64,000 nucleotides of DNA from CALGDE01 sp964655355 (GTDB lineage: Bacteria > Cyanobacteriota > Cyanobacteriia > CACIAM-69d), in contig CAZZMD010000001.1 in assembly GCA_964655355.1 (NCBI GenBank), forward strand, positions 62,001 through 126,000, given 5' to 3'. A program made the position numbers and the translations under genes. Below are positions 46,546 through 55,639 of this stretch, piece after piece (within the stretch, counting starts at the first letter, position 1; the number at the start of each line of letters is the position of its first letter). The notes below the pieces were generated by a model, which saw only the letters and a list, made by a program, of their open reading frames with translations, made no database searches and had not been told where the DNA came from.

Positions 46546-47835
46546 ATGACTGTAACGCCTGTTCAACCCCCCGCTGCCGTGAAGCACGAGGTTAAGGATC
46601 TGGCCCTGGCGGCCGAAGGTAAGCGCCGCATTGAGTGGGCGGGTCGGGAGATGCCGGTGTTGCGGCAGATTCGCGATCGCTTTGCCGCGGAGAAGCCTTT
46701 CGAAGGTCTGCGCCTAGTCGCTTGCTGCCACGTGACCACCGAGACCGCCAACCTGGCGATCGCCCTGAAGGCCGGTGGTGCCGACGCAATTTTAATTGCC
46801 AGCAACCCCCTATCCACCCAAGACGACGTAGCTGCCAGCCTGGTGGTTGACGAAGGAATCTCTGTCTATGCCTTCAAGGGCGAGGACACCGAGACCTACC
46901 TAAAGCACGTCAACATTGCGCTGGATCACCACCCCAACATCATCATTGATGACGGTAGCGACGTGACGGCGACCCTAATTAAGGAACGCCAGGACCAAAT
47001 CAGCGAAATCATCGGTACCACCGAAGAAACCACCACCGGTATCGTGCGTTTGCAGGCCATGCTGAAGGACGACGTTCTCAGCTTCCCCGCCATGAACGTG
47101 AACGACGCTGACACCAAGCACTTCTTCGACAACCGTTACGGCACCGGTCAGTCGACCCTGGACGGCATCATCCGCGCCACCAACATCCTGCTCGCCGGTA
47201 AGACCGTTGTGGTCGCCGGCTATGGCTGGTGTGGTCGCGGTGTAGCAATGCGCGCCCAAGGTCTAGGCGCCAACGTCATCGTCACTGAGATTGATCCCGT
47301 TCGGGCGATCGAAGCCGTCATGGATGGTTTCCGCGTCATGCCCATGGCCGAAGCCGCCCCCGTTGGCGACATCTTCGTCACCCTGACCGGCAACAAGCAC
47401 GTCATCCGTGGCGAGCACTTCGAGGTCATGAAAGATGGCGCGATGGTCTCCAACTCCGGTCACTTCGACTTGGAGATTGACCTAAAGGCATTGAAAGCCC
47501 AATCCACCGAAGTCAGCACCGTCCGCAACTTCACCGAGGAATATCACCTGAAGAGCGGCAAGTCCGTCATCGTGTTAGGTGAAGGTCGTCTGATCAACCT
47601 AGCAGCGGCAGAGGGTCACCCCAGCGCCGTGATGGATATGAGCTTCGCCAACCAAGCCATGGCGTGCGAGTACCTGGTGAAGAACAAGGGTCAACTAGAG
47701 CCCGGACTCTACTCCATCCCCGCCGAAGTGGACAAAGACATCGCCACCATGAAACTGAAGGCGATGGGCTTAAGCGTTGACGAGCTAACCCCCGAGCAAG
47801 TGGAGTACATGAACTCCTGGACCGAGGGCACGTAA
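46546..47835 (+). CDS. ahcY: Adenosylhomocysteinase
   Basis: 429 residues from MTVTPVQPPAAVKHEV. Hydrolyses S-adenosylhomocysteine to adenosine and homocysteine, clearing the product inhibitor of methyltransferases. Seen: SNPLSTQDDVAASL, the substrate-binding region around ETTTGIVRLQAM and DTKHFFDNRYGTGQSTLDGI, the NAD-binding loop VVVAGYGWCGRGVAMRAQG and the closing HPSAVMDMSFANQA. The bacterial short form, lacking the extra segment seen in some proteobacteria. It ends at a strong terminator. Confidence 0.97.
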   Translation: MTVTPVQPPAAVKHEVKDLALAAEGKRRIEWAGREMPVLRQIRDRFAAEKPFEGLRLVACCHVTTETANLAIALKAGGADAILIASNPLSTQDDVAASLVVDEGISVYAFKGEDTETYLKHVNIALDHHPNIIIDDGSDVTATLIKERQDQISEIIGTTEETTTGIVRLQAMLKDDVLSFPAMNVNDADTKHFFDNRYGTGQSTLDGIIRATNILLAGKTVVVAGYGWCGRGVAMRAQGLGANVIVTEIDPVRAIEAVMDGFRVMPMAEAAPVGDIFVTLTGNKHVIRGEHFEVMKDGAMVSNSGHFDLEIDLKALKAQSTEVSTVRNFTEEYHLKSGKSVIVLGEGRLINLAAAEGHPSAVMDMSFANQAMACEYLVKNKGQLEPGLYSIPAEVDKDIATMKLKAMGLSVDELTPEQVEYMNSWTEGT

Positions 47836-47868
47836 GCTCGAGCTGACTAACGAGTCTATTGAATAAGT

Positions 47869-47909
47869 CAAAAAAGAGGGCAGAGAATTTACGTTCTCGC
47901 CCTCTTTTT
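47869..47909 (+). terminator. ahcY terminator
   Basis: AAAAAGAGGGC pairs with GCCCTCTTTTT; the inner GAGAA/TTCTC extends the stem. The T5 run gives a classic intrinsic terminator, possibly active in both directions. Confidence 0.92.
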
Positions 47910-48070
47910 CAGTTCCGCTCTGAGGCTATTGCAATGGAGTTTTGATATAGCGATCGCCCCTTCCTCTCCATCAAATCCCCCCCTTATACCGATTCCCTGA
48001 CCTGATCCAAGGTGCTTTGCTCGGACTTGCTAGGCTAGGGGCCAACTAAGACATTGTTGAGGACTCTCTG

Positions 48071-48637
48071 ATGGCGAAGCACTTGCATTCCGGATTAGCA
48101 GCGTTGATTGTGATGAGCGCTGGGGTTATCGCTGCGCCATCGGTGTCGGCAAATGTGTCGGCAAAAACGAGCGATCGCCCCACTGAGATCACCCATGCCT
48201 CGGCTGTCCAAAAGCAATCCCGAATTTCCCAATGCAACAGCCTGATCACCGTTGTGAATGACGGCAGCCGTCAAGTCAGTGCCCTGCGAGGTCAGGAGTC
48301 CAGTGTCTCAACCCTGACGACCTTGGCGAATACCCTGAACAATTTGTCCCGCAGAATTGGTCAGGTCAGGGTACCCGATACGAACTTGCAGCGGTATCGG
48401 AACGGTTTTGCCCGCCTCTACGGCAATTTGGCACGGACATCGAGTCGGGTAGGCACTGCTCTGACAACCTTGCAAGCCATTCAGCGCCAGGATCCCAGCC
48501 TTCGAGATCAAGACGAGCTACAGCGTGTACAAAATCAGCTCGCCGAAGCCATGCGTAACAACGAACAGGCGACCACCCTCGAGCGCCGCTTAAAGGATGC
48601 CTTTATGAATTATTGCCGGACCGGACAACAGCGCTAA
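48071..48637 (+). CDS. Secreted helical hypothetical protein
   Basis: 188 residues. Signal peptide MAKHLHSGLAALIVMSAGVI..., cleavage likely after VSA near residue 27. The mature part is almost all helical, Gln/Arg/Leu/Asn-rich. It has one Cys near the start (SQCNSLITVVNDG) and one at the end (NYCRTGQQR), so an intramolecular disulfide closing a helical bundle is possible. The text resembles secreted conserved cyanobacterial proteins of unknown role. Its stop codon overlaps the stop of the convergent TpsA-like gene by four bases. Confidence 0.78.
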   Translation: MAKHLHSGLAALIVMSAGVIAAPSVSANVSAKTSDRPTEITHASAVQKQSRISQCNSLITVVNDGSRQVSALRGQESSVSTLTTLANTLNNLSRRIGQVRVPDTNLQRYRNGFARLYGNLARTSSRVGTALTTLQAIQRQDPSLRDQDELQRVQNQLAEAMRNNEQATTLERRLKDAFMNYCRTGQQR

Positions 48638-51549
48638 AGATTATCCTGCACCGACGCCGGCGATCGCGAAATCATTTCCCCCGACGCATCTAAGCAGTGG
48701 GTATCTCCCAGTTTGGGAGCGCTGTTGTGATGGGCGTTATGGGCAATGAGTTGGGGCATACCGTTAGGGTCCAGGGCCCACCCCGTTGCCTCTTGAATTT
48801 CAGTGGGACGGCTGGATTGGGGTTGGGGATCGGGCTGAGTCTCCGGTGGGGTCGCTGATTGGGTTGCCAGGCGATCGCCCCCCTCCTCCTGGGTCCAATT
48901 CCGCATATCGTGCCAATTGGAATTGGGGGAGATAAAGCGCGTCGGATCCGTTGGACTACCGCCCCGGCCGATCGCCACAAAAGAATTCCCATCAGCAGCG
49001 GCACAGGCCTTGATTACGCGGCTCGCCGGGTCAATCACCCGTTCCGGCAATTCCACAACACTGGTGGTGGGATCCACTTCGGGGGTGGTGATGCTGACAC
49101 TGCCGCTAAAGTCGGTTCCCAGTTCAGAGCTAGCGGTGATATCACTCTGCGCCGTATCCTGGGTCCGCAATGCCGTCCCGAAAATACCCTGGGTGGATAG
49201 GCTGACTTGCCCACCCCGCCCGGCGATCGCATTGGCGGTGATATCGCTATTGCCCAAGGCCGCCAGGGTCGCCGTATCAATAAAAATATTGCCGCCGGTG
49301 GAGGCACCGCTGGCATTCGTGGAAATCGTGCTCTGGTCTCGCAATAAAAGATGCTGGGTATTTAAAAATAAATTGCCGCCGGTGCCCGTCGCCGGTTCGG
49401 CGCTGATGGTGGATCCACCATTGAGGGTGAGGCGATCGCTCGTCAGCCGCAAATCACCGGCCCGCTGTCCCCCCTCCTCATTACTCACCGCAATTTCTGC
49501 GCCATTGCTTAAGGTGATGCGATCGGCGCGCACATCAATATCCCCCGCCGCCCCAAAACCAACCCGATTGGGGTCCAACGGTGCTTCACCGGTAATGGCG
49601 CTGCTGCCTTCCAAGGTGGCATCGCGGCTGGCGTCAGACCGGAGACCACTGGGAAACCCTTCCGGAGAACTGCCGGACGCTTCAATGGAATCGGCAATCA
49701 CCGTCAACGTCCCCGCCTCCCCCGAGGTCAGGGTTGACGTAAAAATCGTGCCGCCATCGGCCAAAACAATGCGCCCCGCTTCCACCAACAAATTCCCCGC
49801 CGGTCCCGTGCCCTGATTCCGGGTATTGATATTGGTCAGCTCCGCGCCACTGCCCCGCAGCTCCAGCAATTCCGAGGCTCGCACCGTCACCGCCCCCCCA
49901 CTGCCCACATCAAAATTCACCGACGCCACCGCCGCCCCGCCATCCAATCGAATCGTCGGCGCTTCCAGAATAATCGTGCCGCCAATGCCCGTCGATCCCG
50001 GGTAAGCATTGGCCACGATCGCACTAATAAACACCCCATCGGAGGTGGCCCCAGAAATCTCCACCCCCTCCCGAGCCCGCACATCCAACAGCCCCGCATC
50101 CCCATCACTAAACGCCGACGCAAAAATACCGCCGCCCCCCACCAAGCGAATACTGCCCGCCGTCACAAAGGCATTCCCCGAATCCCCGGTCCCAAAACTC
50201 GCGGAGCAAAACTGCCCCCCGTCCATCAGCAGCTCACCGGTAATCTCCACCCGCAACGTACCGCCGCCGCCGGCTCCAAAGGGAGACGTATCCAAAAAAG
50301 CGCTATCCCTGAGAGTCGCTTGGTTCGCCGTCACGGTCATATCGCCGCCATTGCCCGTATCGAAGCTCAAGGCAAACAGCCCGCCACTCGACTGGGCCGG
50401 ATTCCGAATTTCCTGGGCAAACAATTCCAGCAACACATTTTGCAACGGCCCGGGACCCGCCATATCGATAATGTCGGCATTCACCAGAAAATCACCGCCT
50501 CGCCCCGCCCCAAAAGTGGACGACGAAATATAAGCCCCCTCGTACACCCCCAACGTCCCCACCGTCAGCTCGACCCCGCGCCCATCCAGCGCCCCGATGG
50601 TATCCGCCACCATCCGCGATCGCCCCCGCAGGGTCAACGAGTCAGCATAGGCTTGAATCGCGCCCCCACCGGGACCACTCACGTCAATATCTGAGAGAGC
50701 ATCCAGCGTAATCGCCCCCTGGGGTCCCGCGATCGTATCGATGGTCCAACCCAAATCATTGGGCGCTAAGGTCACCGATCCCCCCTCGCCCACCGCCGCT
50801 AACGTAGCCTGCCCTCCCACCGCGCCAATTCGTCCCCCTTGGAACGTGACGGAATCGCCCAACAGGCCAAAGGTCTGACCATCGGCAGCGAGCAACGCCC
50901 CATCCACCCGCTCCGTTTGGGACACATCGGGCCGACCATTCCCAGTCACCACAATGCCGCCTCCCTGGCTCGACGCGCGACCAAACTGCAATCCCAACGG
51001 CACCGTCGACGTCAGCAGCGGTTGGGACCCTTGGGCGATCGCATCAAACGTCGTCCCATCAGCAAAAGTCATCCGATCCGCCGTGGAGGCCACGAACGAT
51101 CCCCCCACATCCAGCCGGGCATTGGGTCCAAAAAATACTCCGCCGGGGGCCAACAAAAACAAATCCGCCGATCCCCCCACCCGCAACGTGCCATTCACCG
51201 TCGCCGGTTCACCACTGCTCACCCGGGTCAATACCCGCTGCACATCGGTCGGCACCTGAAAATTGGCCGTGATCCCATCGGGCACCGTAAACGACTGGAA
51301 ACTATGGAATAAATTGCCCCCGGCCTGGGTACCCCCAGAAATATCAATGGTTGTCGGCTGAGGGGTTGAAACCTGGGAGGGCGTCGGTAAGGTTTGGTCC
51401 GGCACGATGGGGGCAACCTGGGCGATCGCCCCACTCGGGATCATGATCCCAAGCCCAGCCATTAAAGCCGTGAGGGGTGCTATTGGATGCCCAGTTGTAT
51501 GGGAAGAGCAAATACGGCCGCAGGAAGAGGTGAGTGAGGGAAAAACCAT
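48634..51549 (-). CDS. TpsA-like filamentous haemagglutinin N-terminal domain protein
   Basis: 971 residues from MVFPSLTSSCGRI; an upstream TTG frame start is less likely. Signal region with TALMAGLGIMIPSGAIAQ. The TPS domain (about 40-200) has GGTQAGGNLFHSFQSF, NGTLRVGGSADLFLLAPGG and GPNARLDVGGSFVAS. The rest is a repeating Gly/Asn/Asp/Thr-rich right-handed beta-helix with many GG-x-I/L-x-V turns. Such proteins are exported by an outer-membrane TpsB partner (none in this window). The end (residues 880-971) is not helix-like, Pro/Gln-rich. Role in adhesion or surface structure is inferred. Confidence 0.9.
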   Translation of the reverse strand: MVFPSLTSSCGRICSSHTTGHPIAPLTALMAGLGIMIPSGAIAQVAPIVPDQTLPTPSQVSTPQPTTIDISGGTQAGGNLFHSFQSFTVPDGITANFQVPTDVQRVLTRVSSGEPATVNGTLRVGGSADLFLLAPGGVFFGPNARLDVGGSFVASTADRMTFADGTTFDAIAQGSQPLLTSTVPLGLQFGRASSQGGGIVVTGNGRPDVSQTERVDGALLAADGQTFGLLGDSVTFQGGRIGAVGGQATLAAVGEGGSVTLAPNDLGWTIDTIAGPQGAITLDALSDIDVSGPGGGAIQAYADSLTLRGRSRMVADTIGALDGRGVELTVGTLGVYEGAYISSSTFGAGRGGDFLVNADIIDMAGPGPLQNVLLELFAQEIRNPAQSSGGLFALSFDTGNGGDMTVTANQATLRDSAFLDTSPFGAGGGGTLRVEITGELLMDGGQFCSASFGTGDSGNAFVTAGSIRLVGGGGIFASAFSDGDAGLLDVRAREGVEISGATSDGVFISAIVANAYPGSTGIGGTIILEAPTIRLDGGAAVASVNFDVGSGGAVTVRASELLELRGSGAELTNINTRNQGTGPAGNLLVEAGRIVLADGGTIFTSTLTSGEAGTLTVIADSIEASGSSPEGFPSGLRSDASRDATLEGSSAITGEAPLDPNRVGFGAAGDIDVRADRITLSNGAEIAVSNEEGGQRAGDLRLTSDRLTLNGGSTISAEPATGTGGNLFLNTQHLLLRDQSTISTNASGASTGGNIFIDTATLAALGNSDITANAIAGRGGQVSLSTQGIFGTALRTQDTAQSDITASSELGTDFSGSVSITTPEVDPTTSVVELPERVIDPASRVIKACAAADGNSFVAIGRGGSPTDPTRFISPNSNWHDMRNWTQEEGGDRLATQSATPPETQPDPQPQSSRPTEIQEATGWALDPNGMPQLIAHNAHHNSAPKLGDTHCLDASGEMISRSPASVQDNL

Positions 51550-51676
51550 GGGATAGAGCAACAGCCGGTTAAGGCGGAGGAGTGACGATGTCTTAATAAA
51601 GTCACTTTACCCTGCGGCCCCTAGCGGCGGAGTTACAGCCGAACGTCTAAGCGGATCCCACCCAAGGGCTCCTAAA

Positions 51677-52000
51677 TTAAAACCCTGTTCCTGGGTGAGT
51701 TTGCGACAGTTTCGGCCCCCAATATCCCACCGCTTCGTAAAGGCCATAGCCAATAATCGAAATCGTCCCCACATAGGCAAGGGTCATCAAACTCCACATC
51801 AGCCACTGCCCGATCAGCGATCGCTTCAGAGGCCGTCGGGGAGTGCGTTTCCGGTCCCCATGGTTTGACGTTTCAGCGGCAACAACCAACCGAGAGGGGT
51901 CCGGTGCCTCGACGTCCTCCCAAGAACAGGCCCAAAACTGCATTGACTCTTCCGTAACGACAAACGGAGCAGATGGGGAGCGATCGCCAGAAAATTCCAT
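51677..52000 (-). CDS. Small hypothetical single-pass membrane protein
   Basis: 107 residues from MEFSGDRSPSAPFVV; a GTG four codons earlier is possible. Acidic N-terminal half with Trp/Cys (FWACSWEDVE), then a basic patch (DRKRTPRRPLKRS) and one membrane helix (LMWSLMTLAYVGTISIIGYGL), so the N-terminus should be cytoplasmic. Not recognised. It lies between the TpsA-like gene and the proline-rich protein, all on the minus strand, each with its own spacing of over 100 bases. Confidence 0.6.
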   Translation of the reverse strand: MEFSGDRSPSAPFVVTEESMQFWACSWEDVEAPDPSRLVVAAETSNHGDRKRTPRRPLKRSLIGQWLMWSLMTLAYVGTISIIGYGLYEAVGYWGPKLSQTHPGTGF

Positions 52001-52326
52001 AACACCAAACACCTCAGCTACACAGCACCGTAGGACCCGATAACAGACAAAAACCAGACAAAAATTTGCCCACCCCTTCCTCCGAATACCTTCGCCCAGC
52101 CGCGTGTCTAACCCAGCACTTCGCTGGGCGCTTCACCATGGCTAGAGGTCAGGAAGAAATGGAACAGTAACCCCAGTTCTACTGTGGGCGATCGCCCTAA
52201 AAGTTGCCTTGAATCGGCGGCAAATCTTAGAAAAATTAATAGGTCCAGATAACAATTGAAATATTCAACCTGGGACAACCCCAAACTCGCAAAGTCCTGT
52301 TAATTGAGATTAATTGAGGTATCAAA
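52001..52326. other. Intergenic region with short tandem duplication
   Basis: No gene. TTAATTGAGA and TTAATTGAGG are in tandem at 52300-52319. A small hairpin CCCAGC/GCTGGG lies near 52112-52128. HIP1 at about 52188. Confidence 0.5.
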
Positions 52327-53151
52327 CTATTGCGATCGGCGGCGGAATTGTTGCAGCCTCAACCAGCCGCCCCCGAGACAAATCAATAGGGCGATCGCCG
52401 CCGGCAAAATCGGCGGGCCGCTGCCAGGAATAGACTCGGTTGATTCAATGATGGGGGCGGAGGTGGGGAAGCCTTCTCCAGCGGTTCCCGGTTGGGACAA
52501 TTGGGTCGATGGGCGGGAGAAGGATTGGAAAGGGCGGGAGGGGGTGGGGGATTGACCAATATTCAACAGCCCCACCAGGGCAACGCCCCCCACCAGCCAG
52601 AAGATCGCCCACGCCCCAAAAATCCACAGCAGCAGTTTGCCGCGAAAGAGTCCATCCAGGCGGCTGAGGACGGCCAGCCAGGGCGGAGGAGGCGATCCCC
52701 GACGGCGACTGGCTTTACCGGATTTACCGGCTTTAAAGGCCATGGAATAGCGCTGGGGCGATCGCCCCGCCGACGATGAGACGCGCGGGGGCGGGGCGAT
52801 CGCCGGATTCGGCGGCGACGGCAGGGTATGGGCAGCCGCCCCCGATTGCCTTAGGTGCTGGGAAAGCTGCTGAGCCTGTTGGGCATCCATCGAAGCGGCA
52901 GGACGCTGGGACACCGGCTCCGGCGGGCTGTAGTGGGGAATGGGCGCGTGGGCGCTGTTGGGGGGCGGAGCAGGGTTGGGAGGCGGCGGTGCAGGAGTCA
53001 AATCCCTCGGACGCTGAGCCCCCGGAAAATTAGGCAAGCTGAGCGATCGCCGGGGGGAGGCAGACTCTCCCGGCGCAGACGATCCTTGGGTCCCAGAAGC
53101 ACCAGACAAGGGAGACCAGGGGGATATTTCCGGCGATCGCTGTTCACTCAT
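52327..53151 (-). CDS. Proline-rich hypothetical membrane protein with Arg-tailed C-terminal helix
   Basis: 274 residues. The first 150 are Pro/Ser/Ala-rich and look disordered. A membrane helix (LLLWIFGAWAIFWLVGGVAL) follows at about 170-195. After a Ser/Pro-rich loop comes a second hydrophobic stretch (ILPAAIALLICLGGGW) ending RLQQFRRRSQ. That end resembles C-terminal sorting signals in shape (hydrophobic helix plus Arg cluster after a Pro/Gly-rich motif), but the motif is not one I know. Not recognised by function. It is followed on the strand by the small membrane protein and preceded by ddl. Confidence 0.62.
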   Translation of the reverse strand: MSEQRSPEISPWSPLSGASGTQGSSAPGESASPRRSLSLPNFPGAQRPRDLTPAPPPPNPAPPPNSAHAPIPHYSPPEPVSQRPAASMDAQQAQQLSQHLRQSGAAAHTLPSPPNPAIAPPPRVSSSAGRSPQRYSMAFKAGKSGKASRRRGSPPPPWLAVLSRLDGLFRGKLLLWIFGAWAIFWLVGGVALVGLLNIGQSPTPSRPFQSFSRPSTQLSQPGTAGEGFPTSAPIIESTESIPGSGPPILPAAIALLICLGGGWLRLQQFRRRSQ

Positions 53152-53216
53152 CTCTCCGACTCCCTAACCGCTGACCCAGCAGCCCTGCTCACAAAATAAC
53201 GCTCCGCTTATCTATG

Positions 53217-54347
53217 CTAAACCGCCGCCTCGGTGGATGTCGCGGGGGATCCGTCAGAAACGTCCTCATTTTTGGGCGAAGCTTGGGGCGATCGCTCCAG
53301 GGCGAACTGAATTAATTGATGCACCAGCTCGGGAAATTCAATCCCACTGGCCTCCCACAGCTTGGGATACATGCTCAGGGCCGTGAAGCCCGGCAGGGTA
53401 TTAATTTCATTAATAAAAATCTCGTCCGTGCTGGGCTGATAGAAGAAATCCACCCGGCTCAACCCCGCCACATCAATGGTTTGGAAGGCTTTAACCGCCA
53501 GATCTTGAATGCGGCTCACCACCGACTCGGGCAACTGGGCCGGAATAATCAACTGGGCTGCCCCATCGGTATATTTCGTCTCGTAATCGTAAAAATCACT
53601 CTCGAAAGTAATCTCGCCAATCACCGATGCCTTCGGGCGATCGTTTCCTAACACGGCACATTCCACTTCCCGCGCATCGGCCACGCCCGCTTCAATAATG
53701 ATCCGTCGGTCATAGGTCGCTGCATCATCCAGCGCTGCTTCCAACTCCTGGCGATCGCGCACCTTGGCAATGCCCACGGACGATCCCAAATTCGCCGGTT
53801 TAACGAAGCAGGGATAGCCGACTTTTGCCTCAACGGCATCGCACGCCTTAGGAAACACACAGGGATCAGACCATACCTGAGCGCGAGTGATGGTGGCATA
53901 CTCCACCTGACTTAGCCCTGCCTCCGCGAAAGCCATTTTCATGGCAATCTTATCCATCCCCACCGAAGACCCCAGGACGCCGCCCCCCACATGGGGCACC
54001 TGCATCAATTGGAACAGCCCCTGAATACAGCCATCCTCCCCATTGGGACCGTGCAAAATCGGGAACCACACATCCACCGTCGCCGCCGCCGGGGGAAACT
54101 GCCACAATTGGGCGCGATCGCCCGGGATATCCCCACAGGGCAACGGCGTCCCTGCGGCCAGGACCTCTGCGGAAATCTCTGGAGACTGCCAAGTGCCATC
54201 CTTTTGGATATAGAACGGAACGCAATCGTATTGGCTAGCATTGGAAGCGGCAGCCAATCCCTGGGCGATCGCCCCCGCCGACCGAATCGACACCTCATGT
54301 TCACCGGAACGCCCGCCGAACAATAATCCCACCCGCAATTTCGCCAT
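53217..54347 (-). CDS. ddl: D-alanine--D-alanine ligase
   Basis: 376 residues. Joins two D-alanines with ATP for the peptidoglycan stem peptide. ATP-grasp family text: VGLLFGGRSGEHEVSIRSA, LHGPNGEDGCIQGL, KPANLGSSVGIAKV, and the metal-binding EINTLPGFTALSMYPKLW near the C-terminus. Belongs to the longer bacterial Ddl type with an insert in the central domain. 66 bases upstream of the proline-rich protein gene on the same strand. Confidence 0.96.
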   Translation of the reverse strand: MAKLRVGLLFGGRSGEHEVSIRSAGAIAQGLAAASNASQYDCVPFYIQKDGTWQSPEISAEVLAAGTPLPCGDIPGDRAQLWQFPPAAATVDVWFPILHGPNGEDGCIQGLFQLMQVPHVGGGVLGSSVGMDKIAMKMAFAEAGLSQVEYATITRAQVWSDPCVFPKACDAVEAKVGYPCFVKPANLGSSVGIAKVRDRQELEAALDDAATYDRRIIIEAGVADAREVECAVLGNDRPKASVIGEITFESDFYDYETKYTDGAAQLIIPAQLPESVVSRIQDLAVKAFQTIDVAGLSRVDFFYQPSTDEIFINEINTLPGFTALSMYPKLWEASGIEFPELVHQLIQFALERSPQASPKNEDVSDGSPATSTEAAV

Positions 54348-54544
54348 AGTTTTATCCCCGTTTTTGTCTAAAAATTTGTCTAATTTATCTAAAAATTGGC
54401 TCTCAATTTGGCGTATCCAGATCCTGGATTAAACCCCTGTATCAATAGGGGGGATCAATGGGGATCCGATACGTCGTCGACCGTGATCAGCCATTTTTCA
54501 GCCATTTGCCACTTATTTATGGGCCCTGTGGTGCCGTGTCATCG

Positions 54545-55615
54545 ATGGATCTTACTGGAAAACTTCCCCTTATCTCCGTCATCGTCCCGGCCTACAACGC
54601 CGCCGAGACCCTGCGCTCCACCCTAGTCTCGGTACTGACCCAAACCCATCGGCACCTCGAACTGTGGGTCATCGACGACGGCTCCACGGACCACACCCCC
54701 GCCCTGATGGCCGCGCTAGAGCAGGAATGGCAAGACGATCGCCTGCACTATGCCCCCTGTGAAAATGGTGGCCAAGCGATCGCCCGCAACCGAGGCATCG
54801 ACCTGAGTCGGGGAGATTTTTTGGCGTTTCTGGACGCCGACGACACTTGGACGCCCACCAAACTCGAAGACCAATTGGCAGCACTGACCGCCCATCCCCA
54901 AGCCGCCGTCGCCTACAGCTGGACCGATTACGTAGATGACGGCGGCAAAAAACTACACCAGGGAAGCTATGTAGCCTTGAGCGGCAATATCTTGGCTCCC
55001 CTAATGGTGGTGAATTTTTTGGAAAATGGCTCCAACCCCCTAGTGCGACGGGGGGCGATCGCCCAGGTTGGCCTATTCAAACCGGAGCTAGTGCCCTCAG
55101 AGGATTGGGATTTATGGATTCGTCTGGCGGAACAGTTTGAATTTGTCGCCGTACCCCAGGTGCAAATTCTGTATCGCGTCTCACCCACCTCCCAATCCGC
55201 CAATGTGCGCCGCCTGGAAAAATCCTGTCTCGCCTGTTTGAATCGAGGATTTTATCGCAATCCCCCATTGCGTCCCCTGCGCCGCCAATCCTTCGGAAAT
55301 TTATATAAATACCTGCTTCACAAAGCATTAGACGGAGCCATTTCCACCGATAGACAAGCCCCCCTAAAACGCTTCATCCTCGCAGTCCGATTATTTTTGA
55401 ATCTACTAATCCGCTGCCCTAAATTTCTGATCAAACGATTAACAATAAAAACAATTACTCGGCTTCTACTCATCATGATTTATTCCCTCCCCCTCGTCGG
55501 CAAACTATTAGCAGGAGGGATCAAAATCGGCGATCGCCTAACCAAAATCGATGCTCTGCTGGGGCATATCAAACTCCCCACCCAGCCCATCAACCTCTCC
55601 GATATCCAGTCCTAG
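54545..55615 (+). CDS. Family 2 glycosyltransferase
   Basis: 356 residues from MDLTGKLPLISVIV; the frame stays open 29 codons upstream but the family begins here. GT-A fold: VIVPAYNAAETLRSTL, VIDDGSTDHTP, RGDFLAFLDADDTW (the DxD-type metal site) and SEDWDLWIRLAEQ. A C-terminal amphipathic and basic part (LFLNLLIRCPKFLIKRLTIK) may touch the membrane. The sugar and acceptor are unknown; surface polysaccharide is likely. Divergent from ddl and convergent with the SagB-type gene, so not part of a visible cluster. Confidence 0.9.
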   Translation: MDLTGKLPLISVIVPAYNAAETLRSTLVSVLTQTHRHLELWVIDDGSTDHTPALMAALEQEWQDDRLHYAPCENGGQAIARNRGIDLSRGDFLAFLDADDTWTPTKLEDQLAALTAHPQAAVAYSWTDYVDDGGKKLHQGSYVALSGNILAPLMVVNFLENGSNPLVRRGAIAQVGLFKPELVPSEDWDLWIRLAEQFEFVAVPQVQILYRVSPTSQSANVRRLEKSCLACLNRGFYRNPPLRPLRRQSFGNLYKYLLHKALDGAISTDRQAPLKRFILAVRLFLNLLIRCPKFLIKRLTIKTITRLLLIMIYSLPLVGKLLAGGIKIGDRLTKIDALLGHIKLPTQPINLSDIQS

Positions 55616-55639
55616 ATTCGAGAGTCAACTGGCAACCCA

